A DNA stretch of 64,000 bases. Origin: Elysia chlorotica (Eukaryota > Mollusca > Gastropoda > Plakobranchidae). The notes below the pieces were generated by a model, which ran no database searches, was not told the DNA's origin, and was given only the letters and a program-made list of their open reading frames with translations. The first letter of the stretch is position 1. Each line of letters starts with the position of its first letter. The position numbers and the translations under genes are program-made. Below are positions 12,001-24,900 of the stretch, piece after piece. The stretch covers positions 86,955 through 150,954 of the forward strand of contig RQTK01000104.1 in assembly GCA_003991915.1 (NCBI GenBank), written 5' to 3'.

Positions 12001-15000
12001 GTGCGCAACTGCAAGTAGGTACTCAAGCAGTTTTGTATGACCCAGGCACAGTTTCACAATATTCTCTGGCTGGGCTGGTGTATTAAAACCGTAGAATCAG
12101 TAAGAAGTTTAATAATTGCAGTTTCAATTGGTGTACATATTAAAGTAATTTGAAAAAATAAATGCATTTCCCTCCAGCTCCCTGTTCATAAAATTATCCT
12201 CAATTGGTCAAAATCAAGTTTGGGAGCTTGTAGATATTCTCCCTGTCTTTTCTAAGACTCTAGATACATTTCTGACTAAACCAGCATGCAGTTTGACCTT
12301 TAATTTATATGTTGTGAAAGATAAAAGTTAATTTATATAATTCATGCAGTGGTATTATAGTTACCATGAAAAATGAGTTCTTCTTTTCGTCTTACGTGAA
12401 AAGGTCAGGGATATTATTTTTCAGCTTTTGAGTTTTAAAAAAAGGCAAGTTAATTTTAAAATGTGAATTCAGCATTTTTCTTATGCAATAGAGTTTCTAA
12501 AAGTAAAGCTCCTTATGTCTTAAGTTGACTGATCTAAATATGACCGTCGGTCACAAAAATTGGTTATGCATTTGCAGAAAACATTTTTACTTCAAAACTT
12601 CATACCCTCTTTGAGCATCAAGTAATATAGTTGAATGAAGTGCCCAAATTCTTTTTTTTGTATGTCGAGTACCTAGAACATGTTATTTGGATGTTTTTTT
12701 GTGTGTGTTTTTATTAGGCACTAATCAATGCAAGCCCAAGTGAAGAAGATAAGAAATGTCTAGAACAAGCAGCCGCCTTACTTCAGTGTCTGAAGGCACG
12801 AGTGGAAAAGGCTCTAGGAAATATCCCAAAACGGAAAAATTGGTAATGTTTATTTTATTAACTGTCTTTGATTGTAAAACTACAGTTGTTTATTTTGGTA
12901 TACAATTTGTGAGGTTAAAGTGAATTAAATTGCAAAATCTAAATTTCTTTAACTTTTTTTTTTTTTTTTAATGAAATATGACTTATAATTACTTTTTGTA
13001 CATATATATGCATATTTTAATAAAGCAGGATCTTTTATTTGCAAATTAAATGAATGTATACTTTGTTATATTTTAGGGATTTGTCCTTAAGAATGCATGC
13101 TCAGACAAGATCTGTAACTGTTCAGAAGATGTCTGAAATTCAGAAGAGCATTGAAGGCTGGGATGGAAAGGACATGTATCAAATGTGCAGCGAGTTCATA
13201 ATGGGTTTGTGCAAACATTTTTTCACGGTTTTTATTCTGCTAATTTTTGTGATATGAAAAAAATATTAGTTAAAGAGATAATGTAGGCCTACTTTAAAAA
13301 AAAGGCATATTGTAAATTTAAATTTTAAATATAATCAATATTGTTAGGATTTTTTTCCTAACATGCTGAACCCTTCCCTTACCATTCAGGTATTTTTCTA
13401 ACACACTGTTTTCTACCCTCATTACCATTCACGTATATTTGTCACACAGTTAAAACATATCCTGAACCCATCCATGTATATTTTCCATTTGAAAGTAAGT
13501 CACTGTAACCAGGTAATACAGGAAGTATTGCTATGCACAAATTCAGAGCTAAGCGCTAGAAAGGCAGGGAATTGCTTAATTTGTTTTGCTCTTTATTTCA
13601 ACAAGATCGGTTCAGTAGAAGATACTTTATGAGAGATGAAAGTTCAAGGTAAACGCACAGTATTGGCTAAGTTGCAGAGAATTAACTGTCGTGTTATCAT
13701 TGGGTGACACATACTAAGCAGCTGTGTAATGTTTGGTAATGGAAGGGTTATGGTTATTCAAGGATTGATCTAAACAAATACAAAGAATACATTGTGTAAC
13801 AGTCAGGCCCATAAATACCTGTGGAAATGTGTGAATGAATTTAAAGTTTTTGATATTTTATTTTATACTTATTTTAAAATTGTTTGAAAAAATTTAACCT
13901 CAGTATCAATAGTGATGGTGATTTTTTTATGGGATTACTACCGTAAGTTGAAGGAAGCTATTGTGGCTTACTGCATCACATGTAAAACTAGTCAACCGTG
14001 TTTCTCACTGGAAATAAGGCTTTGCATAGCCATGCTAGGAAGAAAGATCAGAATCAGTGCTTGTTAAGTCTTGAAAATTAGCCAGTCCTTGCCAACCAAT
14101 CTCATTTTGCTCCAGCTTTGCTAGGGCTATATTTAAATTCTCTCAATACAATTAAGCATACAAATTTAATTTGATTAAGAAGTCCAGCGTTTTTGGGTTG
14201 TTTTTTTTGCTTTAATATACTACTGACATTAATTTGGGGGATGTTTTGAGATCTGGTACTCTGCTGTACCAATTCGCGAAAAGGTTCACTAAAAAAAAAA
14301 AAATGGTCCAGTTGGCATCACTGTTGATAAGCTTATTTTGTGCAATCAATTGGGTAATTGATTCTATCAAGTATGAGATGATTTTTTTATCATCTTAAAT
14401 TGATTATTCAGCCTCTAGTTTATCTTTCTCTTCATTAAATGTGTTTTCTTAAATTCTCACTAAGCCTGTTTCCCAAAGCATACTGTTATTTTCTGCTTCA
14501 CTTAAAGGTATAAAATGATGAGCCTATTAGGCTTGAGTAGATGGATGTGTTTGTTACTAAATCTAAAGCTAGTATAATCGATTAATACAAGTTTTCAGTC
14601 AGCATGCATTTTAAAACAGTCTGTATTTAATCACAGAGGGTCCACTGACAGTGATACGGAAAACAAACTCTGAGCGTTACTGCTACTTGTTTGATGGCAT
14701 GATTCTGTTGTGCAAGCCCAATCCACGGCGAAATTCAGCCACAGGACCCATTTCAGAATATAAACTGAAGGAGAAGTTCTTTATTCGTAAAGTGGAAGTG
14801 GTTGATACAGAAGACAGTGGTGGTGAGATGATTTGTTTCTGTTATTTGTTTAATTAATTACAAAATATTCTGTGAATGAGAACACACTTGATTTAACTCC
14901 CCCAATAATTTGAGAAATCTTTGACTATATTTGTTGTATGAATTAATTTTGTTGTTGATGAATTACAATGTTAACTTGCTTTTTCTGACTATAGATCCTG

Positions 15001-18000
15001 CATGACTAAGCATCTATCTCAAAGTTTGTGCTTTTAAGTGCTATAGGTTCCGTTACAATAGTTTAAATGTTCAAAATGCTAATTTGTCAAAACATTGAAA
15101 TAGATCTGACTAAGCATGCCTTTTATGAAATACAATTCTCAATTATATAAACTTGAACATATGTTATTTTAAATTCAAACTTTGGTCTAATTCTAGATCG
15201 ATTTAGTGTTCGATAAACCTAAGAAAGTTAATTCATACACACACGGATGCCACTATTCAGAAAATTTCCGGATTTTCGAAAATATAATTGGGGTCCGAAT
15301 ATCTTTTTATCTGAGTCCAATGGTTGGAAAACACTTTTTTCCTAGAATTTCGAGAAGTTTGTCATGCCACCGAATTTATTTTTCCTGGGAAAAAAAAATC
15401 CCTGTTGATGTGTGCGGTTTGGCCTTCATAAGTCTAGATCCCCAGTGTTGGTTTTTTGTTTGTTTTTGTTTTCTTGCTTTTTCCTTCACTTGGCTTATGG
15501 GAGTTTATGTCCAAGAAACAATCAGCCAGCCTTTTCCAAGGTTACATCTCGCATATTTTGCGTTATTTTACAAGTGAAAATCAATACTCTTTTATTCAGA
15601 AACATGGGCCCTTAAGGATGACTCCACCACTTAGAGCAAAACGATGTTGTTACTGATTATTATGCAACTAAGGTTAATTGTACAACTATTAGCAGAACAT
15701 AAAAAGAAGTCAAGTTTTGCGAGTACTGGAAAGAAAATTAAAGGAGAATGTTTATCGACATACAATGTCTTTTCATTTTTTTAAAGCATTGGCACTGCAG
15801 TTGGCCTCATCCGGGTTACTGTCACCAATATCAACCCCAAGTTATCTGAATAATACCGATCTGTCTGTCTTCATCCAGTCCTCGACTTTTCCGACAAATT
15901 GATTGTGGAGTATTTGATCTGACTCAGTTTGTTTGTTTTTTTTCTTTTTTAACGACGGAACCTCAGCCAAATTGTTTTGACCTTCTTAATAATTAACTTG
16001 ACGAATAATCGTGTGCTCTAGTCTACTAGCTTTTATATAATAAAAAAAAAATGAATCTAGAACTTGAATTAGCTACGGCGAGATCTATCTTATGTGATAG
16101 CTACATTGTATCGGACGATGGGCACATAACACTTTTACAATTTAATTCTTAATTCATTTATTTTAGATTTAGATCTAGATTTCTCCTAATAACATTTGGT
16201 CTGATATTCGCAGGTTTGTCTCCAATGTTTTGTTTAAGAGAAACAACTCTGTTTTTTTCTTCATGAAATGGACGTACACTAGAATAAAATAAACTTCATT
16301 GGGGCAAATTTTGATACATAATTACACAAAAAAATACATTTACAATCCTGTATTAATAGATATAAATGGAACCCGGTACAGAAGAAAATATGTTGTGCAT
16401 TTTGTGTACCAGCAGTTTAATATCTTTTAGCAAGTAATATTTTTTATATTACATCTATTTCCTTAAAAAAATGTAACAAATTGTCACCTAGGGGGCCTTC
16501 TAGAGCCTTTCTAGACAGATGAAAATTTTGAAAATATTCTATCCCAGTAGTGCTACGCCCCTCTGACTCCCCTCCTTTTTCCCCACTACCTTAGTTCCGG
16601 CAATTTTGACCAGAGCCAGGTGGCATCCCTGATATATAATCCATTGCTTATAGTATACAAACATTTGTTTAAAAAAGAGCATTTTATGGGTTAAAGAAAA
16701 GCATCTAGGAAATTAAATAAAATAAGCATTCAAATTACATGTATATATTATATATACATACATATTTACAAACAAACATTTTTTTTTCAATTTCATATCC
16801 AAGCAATTACCATTAAAAAATGATATGTTTTTGATCCAGATGTTGTAATTTTTATTTCACATTTCATAATAACAGACAGTTTTATTCAAGAATTACCGAG
16901 GTAATGAGCTTTTCTTTTTTTTTTAAATGTCTCAACAGATGTTACAAATGCCTTTGAACTTCGTCCAAGGGAGCACAACATGTACATAGTTTTGCAAGCA
17001 AAATCATTAGATGAAAAAACCAATTGGATGGCAGCTTTGGTTTCATTACAAACAAGAAGGTATGCTCCTTACACTCAATTCTCACCTCCTCCTGCTCCCT
17101 TTTCTTGACCTGATAAAGAAAATGAGACAGATACACTTTATTTTTATTTATTTTTAAGTCTAGTTTTTTTGCGTCATATCTTGTTTTATTTTTTACAACA
17201 TTTTTAGGCCATGGCTCAATGGCTGAGAGGAAATCTGAGATTAGAGGGGAGGAACCAGTTAAGTTTTAACAAGATCAAGCTATGAGTAAATGTAATTTCA
17301 TCTTTTTTTTTTTTATCATTGTTCATATAATACCTCTGTGAACCAGCATCTACTTTACTGTACTAATTTCTTTTTCTCACTTCAAAATATTGACACTGAC
17401 TTTAATCTGTGAACACTTTGACAGTATGCTTGAACGGAGCCTGGACAGTAAACTCAGGGAAGAGGAGAAAAACCATCCTTTGGTTCCTCCTCCAGCTGAT
17501 AAGTATGTATTTGCTGTGGAAGACTCTGATGAAAACATCATCTTTGAAGAGAATCAGGAATCACAATTTGAGAGTCCACTCATAAAGGTGATTAATAGTG
17601 ATCTTTTTTCCAAAAACATTAATTAATTACTCCCTCATTTGTCCAGAAAATCGCACTGTATTTGAATGTGATCATAATTTCACCACTAAATATTGCTGCT
17701 GAAGAACATAATAGTGATAAGTTTAAAATCTAGATTAAAGCCTACTGTATTGATCCTGGTTGACAGTGTCTTTTTTGTAAATAATTAGTCCTATTTTCGC
17801 TTGTTTATATGTTCGGATATTGTGATGAAGTACAGTGAAGCATCATTGTCTGCATGACCCAATACACAATATTTTCCATGAACATTTCTTCTTATCCTTC
17901 AGTCAAAATTTTATTGTTTTTTTTTTTTTTCCATGAACAGGGAGGTCAGCTGTTCAAATTGGTGGAGAGACTTACCTACCATATGTATGCTGACCCTCGT

Positions 18001-21000
18001 TTCTTACGCACATTTTTGCTAACCTACCGATCATTCTGCAGTCCGAGGGATCTGTTAGAGCTGCTGATCAAGCGGTATCCTTCGATCATAGTTTGGCTTA
18101 CTTAGAATTAGATCTTTTTAATTATTGCAAGCTTGTTAGTTTATTTTATATAAATTTTGGCTTGGTAAATAAAAAATAACAAAGAAGCATTATAACTACA
18201 TTCTTCACTCATCTTGTAACAAGGAGACATACTGAAACAGAAGAGATACAAAATGCTTGTGTGTGTTTTCCTTTTGGCTGGTAATCCAGCCTTTTCCGGC
18301 CACCCTGCTCCTCCGTGTTTTTTTCCTGAATGGGTGCTCTAGTGGAATAATTAATTTTCCTGCTTAAAAATAATCTGTTAACAAATCTAACGGAACAGTA
18401 TCCATTGATTTTTCTGATATGTACTAGCCAGTTGCCTATTACTCTTCAACACTTACTCTTATATCGTGAATGAAACCAAGAGTATCTTAGATTCAATAAC
18501 TTACAATTTAAAGCAAAACTTTTCAAAATTAAATTTAAAATATTCGTGGGTTGGAGAGTGCCTGCTACTACGCAAGTGCCAGCCTATAAGAGATTTTACG
18601 AAACCACTTTGCTGACTTTTCATAAATGCTAGGTACATGTAGTAACTTAGACAAAAAATTGGGGTGGTAGTCGTGACTAAGATCTATCGAGGTTAGACCT
18701 ACCCAAACGATACTATCAGAATAGTATTAGTTTTGTTAGTTACTTAAATGTATATCGATAATTACATTTTCTTATGGGCGTCCAGGTAAGACTATTTTCT
18801 CTTCTAGGTTGCGTTCAATAGCGCAGGATATTTGAGTTTTCATTAACAAGACAAAACTGCATTGGTGAATGTTGCGACAATTATTACAAGTACATAAAGT
18901 AAAGTCAGGTTTGTAGGTTTCTTCCATGTTTAAATCAATTTTTTATATTAAACTGTGAAGGATCCATGGCCTTTTTTTGTCATAAATCACCATGTTGTAA
19001 GGACCTTAACGTTCCACAGTTTTGAAATACCAGAGCCTACTCTTAGTCCACAAGCTATGGGAGATGAAATGGCTGCCCTCAAATTCCGGGAGGATTTGAA
19101 AAGATTTAGGAACAAATATGTAAAGCCTGTTCAGTTCAGGTACTGTGAATTTTAACTTAAAAGAACTTTTCTTATTCACAATAAGAGTAAAATAAAATTA
19201 TAAAAATAACTTCTTTTTTTTTTTTATTAGTATTATTATTTCAGCACAGTTATAATGTGGTAATATCACATCTGTCAAACAGCTGTTGAATGTAATCTTG
19301 AGTTAAATTTTAAATTGATAGAAGAGTCAAGGTAGTCCTTTTTATGCTTCTTTCTGCCAGGGTCGTAAATGTCTTTCGTCACTGGGTGGATTACCATCCA
19401 TATGACTTTGAGAGAGACCATGAACTGCTTGAGAGACTGAAAGAGTTTTTGGCTTCTATCAAAGGGAAGGCTATGCGCAAGATGGCTGATATTCTGAGCA
19501 AAGGCATCCAACGGAAGGTAATAGTGCGTTTTTATTTTCAAGTGTATGTAGCTGCCAATGAGTTTTTAAGACATTGGCTAGTGAGGATGCTATTTTGTCA
19601 AACAACTAAATTTCTTTGCCTACATTATATTTGCAAAAAAGATCTGCTCATAGATCCAGTATGATGTAAGCTCGTAACTAGGGAACTCCATATGTAAGCC
19701 TTTATTAGGAATTTCTCCTTTGAAATACTGGATAGATCTAAGTGTTGTAGCTCATATCTAGAAAGACTAGCACCACACCTATCAGAACGGTTTGATCTAG
19801 CTCTTTTTACATATGCATTACAAGTATGTTAAGTTAGTGGCAAGCCTAGATATCGGCAAATAATTAAATTTTTTTTTTCATTGGAAGAATTTTGAGATGA
19901 GATTAAAAATTTATACGAAAAATGGCAGATTTTTTTCATTTTCTTTAGTTTTTTAACTGATCCATTTTTCTAAATAATTATATGCTATTGTGATATGAAA
20001 TAAAGATAAATACACCGTGAAAAAGTTGATGCACACACTCATTTTCAGTTGGAGAGCTCTAATACTGAGAGAGAATTCACTCACCAGTATGAGCCACCAA
20101 GGATAGAGTGGCACATAGCACGCAAATTTGAGGATTTCAATCTAATGACTGTGAGTAATAGTTTGGTATTGCCTTGTGTTCTTTTTTTTTAATAATCTTT
20201 TTCCTCAATCAAAGTTGTTTTTAGCTTTTTTTTTTATTCTTAATGAATGTTTTGTGCCCAAATCAGGTATAAAAAGCTTTAAAAAGATATAAATTGACGA
20301 CCCATTTTGAACACTTCTACCAATTATTTGACATATTTCCTGCTTAATAAAGTTTGCTTCTCTTTACTCATAAGGCCTCTAGATCTCATTCTCTTTACTC
20401 ATAAGGCCTCTAGATCTCATTGGCGAGTAGTATTTATTCATAAAAGACAGCATGATGCTGGTGCACTATGTACGCTTATGTATGTGATTTCCAGTCATTT
20501 TATATCATATGAAACTGGAGTTTTAGTTACACTTATGACGAAACGCCAAGAAAAGGAAGGTGCTAACATATAATTAAGAATTTTGACGATGTTTAGCTTT
20601 TTAAAAAGGGCCTCTTTGAAATGTGATTTTCTCCAAAATTGTATATTTATACTACAAATCTTTTTCCTCAAAAACTTATCTGCTGATGGTTGTCAGCTTT
20701 TATGTAATGAATGAAATAATAGAGACTCTTCTTTTTTTATTGTTAAATTTTTAGAGTCAAGATAAATCAGTAATTGCAATTTATATAGATATAAGCAATG
20801 AAAAAAGAAAAAAAAATAGATTCAGCTGTTTTGTTTGGTAGATATGCTTGCACCTTTAAATCATATGATTGAGAAATGTAGGATAAGGTAGATTGTGAAT
20901 TTCATTGTTTTTAGGAACCAATATGGCAACACTGCCTTTACAGTAGTGATTATAACAAAGCAATTGAGAATTTCTTACAAAAAGAAATAAATGAAATTAA

Positions 21001-21845
21001 TATTTTTCTTTTCATGTTATTTTTTTCCAGCTCCATCCTATAGAGATAGCTCGGCAGGTGACTTTACTAGAGTTTGATCTGTACCGAGCAATCAAACCTT
21101 CTGAGCTTGTTGGCATGCCGTGGATGAAAAGGGACAAGCATCAAACAGCTCCAAACCTGCTGAAAATGATCCATTTTTCTACAAATGCAAGTTCATTGTA
21201 GCCTACATTTATTAGCTCTATATTTTTTTCTTTTTAATTTGTTTTTGTGTGTGTATGGAACATTTTCAATACATTGCCTTTTTGGATGATGTCTTGCATG
21301 TTAAAATTTGCCAAAGTGGACTTTTAAAAAAACAACTATAATTTATGATTTTTATTGTGTTTTCAATACCTTCTAAGAAGAAGAAAAAAATCTTTTTATT
21401 TCCAACTCATTGAGGCAAATGATGGACTAACGGTGTACTTTTGCTTTTTTTTTTTTCCAGTTTACATATTGGCTAGAATTGTTCATAGTAGAAACGCCAA
21501 ATCTGGAGGAAAGAGTTGCTGTGATGTCAAGGATCATTGAAGTCATGTTGGTCTTTCAAGAACTGCACAACTTTAATGGTGTTCTAGAAATTAATGGTGC
21601 CCTAAAGTCTGCATCAGTGTACAGGCTGGAGCATACCAAAAAAGTTTGTCAATTGTCTATTTTAATTTTTTTTTCTTTTTGTTTTTTATTAAGTCAGTAT
21701 TCAACTGACAGATGTATTTTAACTCTTAGAGTTCTCATTAACATGACAAAATTTATTAAATGTAAAAATCAGATATCATGTGAGCACGTAAATATAATAA
21801 GAATAAGAATAAGAATAAGAATGATAAAAATGATTATAATGCTAA

Positions 21846-21899
<54 letters not shown>

Positions 21900-21909
21900 C
21901 AGTAGCAGT

Positions 21910-21940
<31 letters not shown>

Positions 21941-24900
21941 GCAGCAATATTAATTATAAAGAACATCACATAGTATGTCAAATTTTATATTTTTACAAAA
22001 CAGAAAGCGTTTGTTCATACAAGAACATAATTTCTCATACATCATTAAGCTAGGCATTGGAACATGCGTTAATATCTTTTTAGTACGTATTCGACCTCCC
22101 GAGTACGTCCGTCCGTATTTGGTTGAAAAAATACGTATTTGACGATATTCAGATAAAAATTGGATGTCCGTCGATTGCCTCGTACTTGCTGCCATTTTCG
22201 GCAATAACGCCCGGTTAGCCCCGCCCATTCACCGTTTTCAACGTCTCATAAGGAGCGTAGGGATCGGCCGAGTCTCTTATCAACTTGTAGATTTAACGTT
22301 CACTCGCGGCTCTTTTCGGTAAAAAATACGGTAAATAGTGTACCACTATAGCGGCAGTTATGCTTCCGCCGCCGCCGATCTGTCCATCCGGGAATCCCAT
22401 AGCTTTGTTTACTGCTGCTACTGCTAGGCAGAGAGTTTGTTTCCAAGAATCCAGTTTTGGGGCGACAAGTTAGATTGATTTAGACTTCAAACCATCTTCG
22501 ACAAGAACATAATTTCTCATACATCATTAAGCTAGGCATTGGAACATGCGTTAATATCTTTTTACAAGTCGCTTATAGTGTCAAATTTTGTTGTGGTAGA
22601 CTATTTCATATTTTTTGGGTGCAGCAGAACTGACAGCTTTCTCTCCATTATAATTAGTTCTAGATCTATTTACATTAAGAAGTTTTATTCCACTCTAGCG
22701 AGGGGACAGTAATGTTTGGTAAGGAGAAAGAGGTTTTAACAAATATGATAGGGGCATTTTTTTTTAGACATCAGTAACAGAGAATGGATGTCTTATATTT
22801 AAATAGTGACATATGGTTGTTTATTTGCCATAGGCATTCCCTAGGTTTGGCTCTGAAACACACATTCTGTCTTAAGTCTTTATTCATCTATTTCGATATA
22901 CATTTGTGGAGACATATTATACTTATACATATTTTTTCAACCTCCAGGAACTGCCTACCAAGTATCAGAAGGCATTAGAGGATGCATCAGAGTTGAATAA
23001 TGATCATTTTAAAAAATACATTGAAAAGTTGCGATCAATCAATCCACCTTGTGTTCCATTCCTTGGTAAGAAAAAAATGTTTTATTTTAATTACAAATGG
23101 CAGCACACTCTTAAGATTTCTCTTTGCAGACGTTTCTCATAGTTTCATAGTTAACTTTTCCAAAGTTTTTAAAGTTTTTATACATAGTATCAAGACTTTT
23201 AAAGTGACAATTTTGTATGTGCTACCACAGAGGGACAGATCAGGGGATACCAGGACTTTTTGTCTCATTATACTAAGAACAATAATGGAACAAGACAGCC
23301 TTATTAGGGAACAAACTTTGAACCTCCTGAAAAAAATTATCTTCCTCTATTGTCAAGCCTCTTTAAAAAAAAATTCGTATACCTTAAATGGAATGTCCAT
23401 AATTTATCTTTTTTTTTAAGATATCTTAATATCTTTCCTATTACAAATGTAAAAAACAGACAGCTTTAAAAAAAAAAAAATTTTTAATAGTTTTCTTGAA
23501 TCAAGACAGGAAGGTGTGTAGATGAATTTTTTTAATGTTATTGAAAGAAGTTTTGTGGAGATGAAGCATATAAACAGTTGTGTGCCCATAGCTACTGCCT
23601 CTTGTGTTTCAACCTTTAACTCCCAACAATTGTAAGGGTTGGGGTCACACCTTGGTCTTGATTACTTGATAGTTATTTGTTCACTTAACTTTTTTGATCA
23701 TTTTGGATACCTTAACTGTCAGTGACATGGTTATTTACTATGCATGCTTTTTTTTTTGTTGCCTTTTGCGGAAGGTATGTTTTATTCCAGGCTATTGGTA
23801 GTCATTGTATTATCAAAATTATTTTCGGTAAATTTTACAGTTATCATACGTAAAGATGTTTAAAATGTTTTTAGGCAGTGCATTTTTCAGTCTTTAATAG
23901 ACATAAGAAGATAAATTCGCCATTATTTTTTCTTGCAAAGTTGTGAAAAATATTTGTTTTTGTTTTTTATGATTTATTTTATCTTTTTTTTTAAACAAAC
24001 TTGCAGGTATGTACCTGACAAACATTCTGAAGACAGAGGAGGGCAATCCAGATTTTGTTGCCAATGCTCCAGAAGGGATCATTAATTTCAGCAAGAGGCG
24101 GAAAGTTGCAGAAATTACAGGAGAAATTCAACAATTTCAGAATCAGCCTTACTGCTTACAGCCTGAGGCATCTGTTCGAGTAAGAATGCTATCATTTCAG
24201 TAACTTGCTGCAGTAAGGACATGCAAGCTTCAGTGACATTTCTTGTTTTTTGAATGTCAAAGGCTTGAGTAGTTGTAGTTGAGTTGGTTTAACATCCAAC
24301 AGCACTATATAGGCTATATTGTAAACAAGCCCCAAGACTGACATCTGGCAATTTTATGTGCTGCCACACACGAGACCGGGCGGGGATGCCATGACTTCTG
24401 TTTCAGCCGATCATATTATTCTGACACCAACCCAACCAGTAGGGAGCGAAATCGCCTAGGCTCGACCCCGGACCTTTTGCGTCGGAAGCCGATGTTCTAC
24501 CCCAAAGGCTTGAGTTCTTGATTTTGGTTGAGGATTTTTCTTGCTTCAGCTATGCCTCTGTAACTAGGTGATCAATGTCTTTGACAAGACATTTGTGAAG
24601 AATGTTTTACGGAGGGAAAAGAGGCTGTGAGTGGAGGGGGGGGTGTCTTTTGAATTATGTGATTTGTTTATTTTGTATGTCTTACCATTGTTTATTCATG
24701 ATTACTGTGAACATAGAATATAACTTAACATGTTTAAAACAGCTCATATGTATGCTGACTGCATATTGGAATACTACATTTCACTATGTGAACTTATTTA
24801 TATTTTTATTATCAGTAATCATTATAAAATTAAATGGTATTTATTTTTATTTGCCATGAAAGGACTACTTTGCTGCATTGGACCCACTTAAACAAAAGAA

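Noticed and set aside
21479..21973. A 164-residue frame running from SOS exon 19 into poly-Val/Ala runs
   Set aside because: Only the first part (to 21643) is exon. The rest is intron and trinucleotide repeat.
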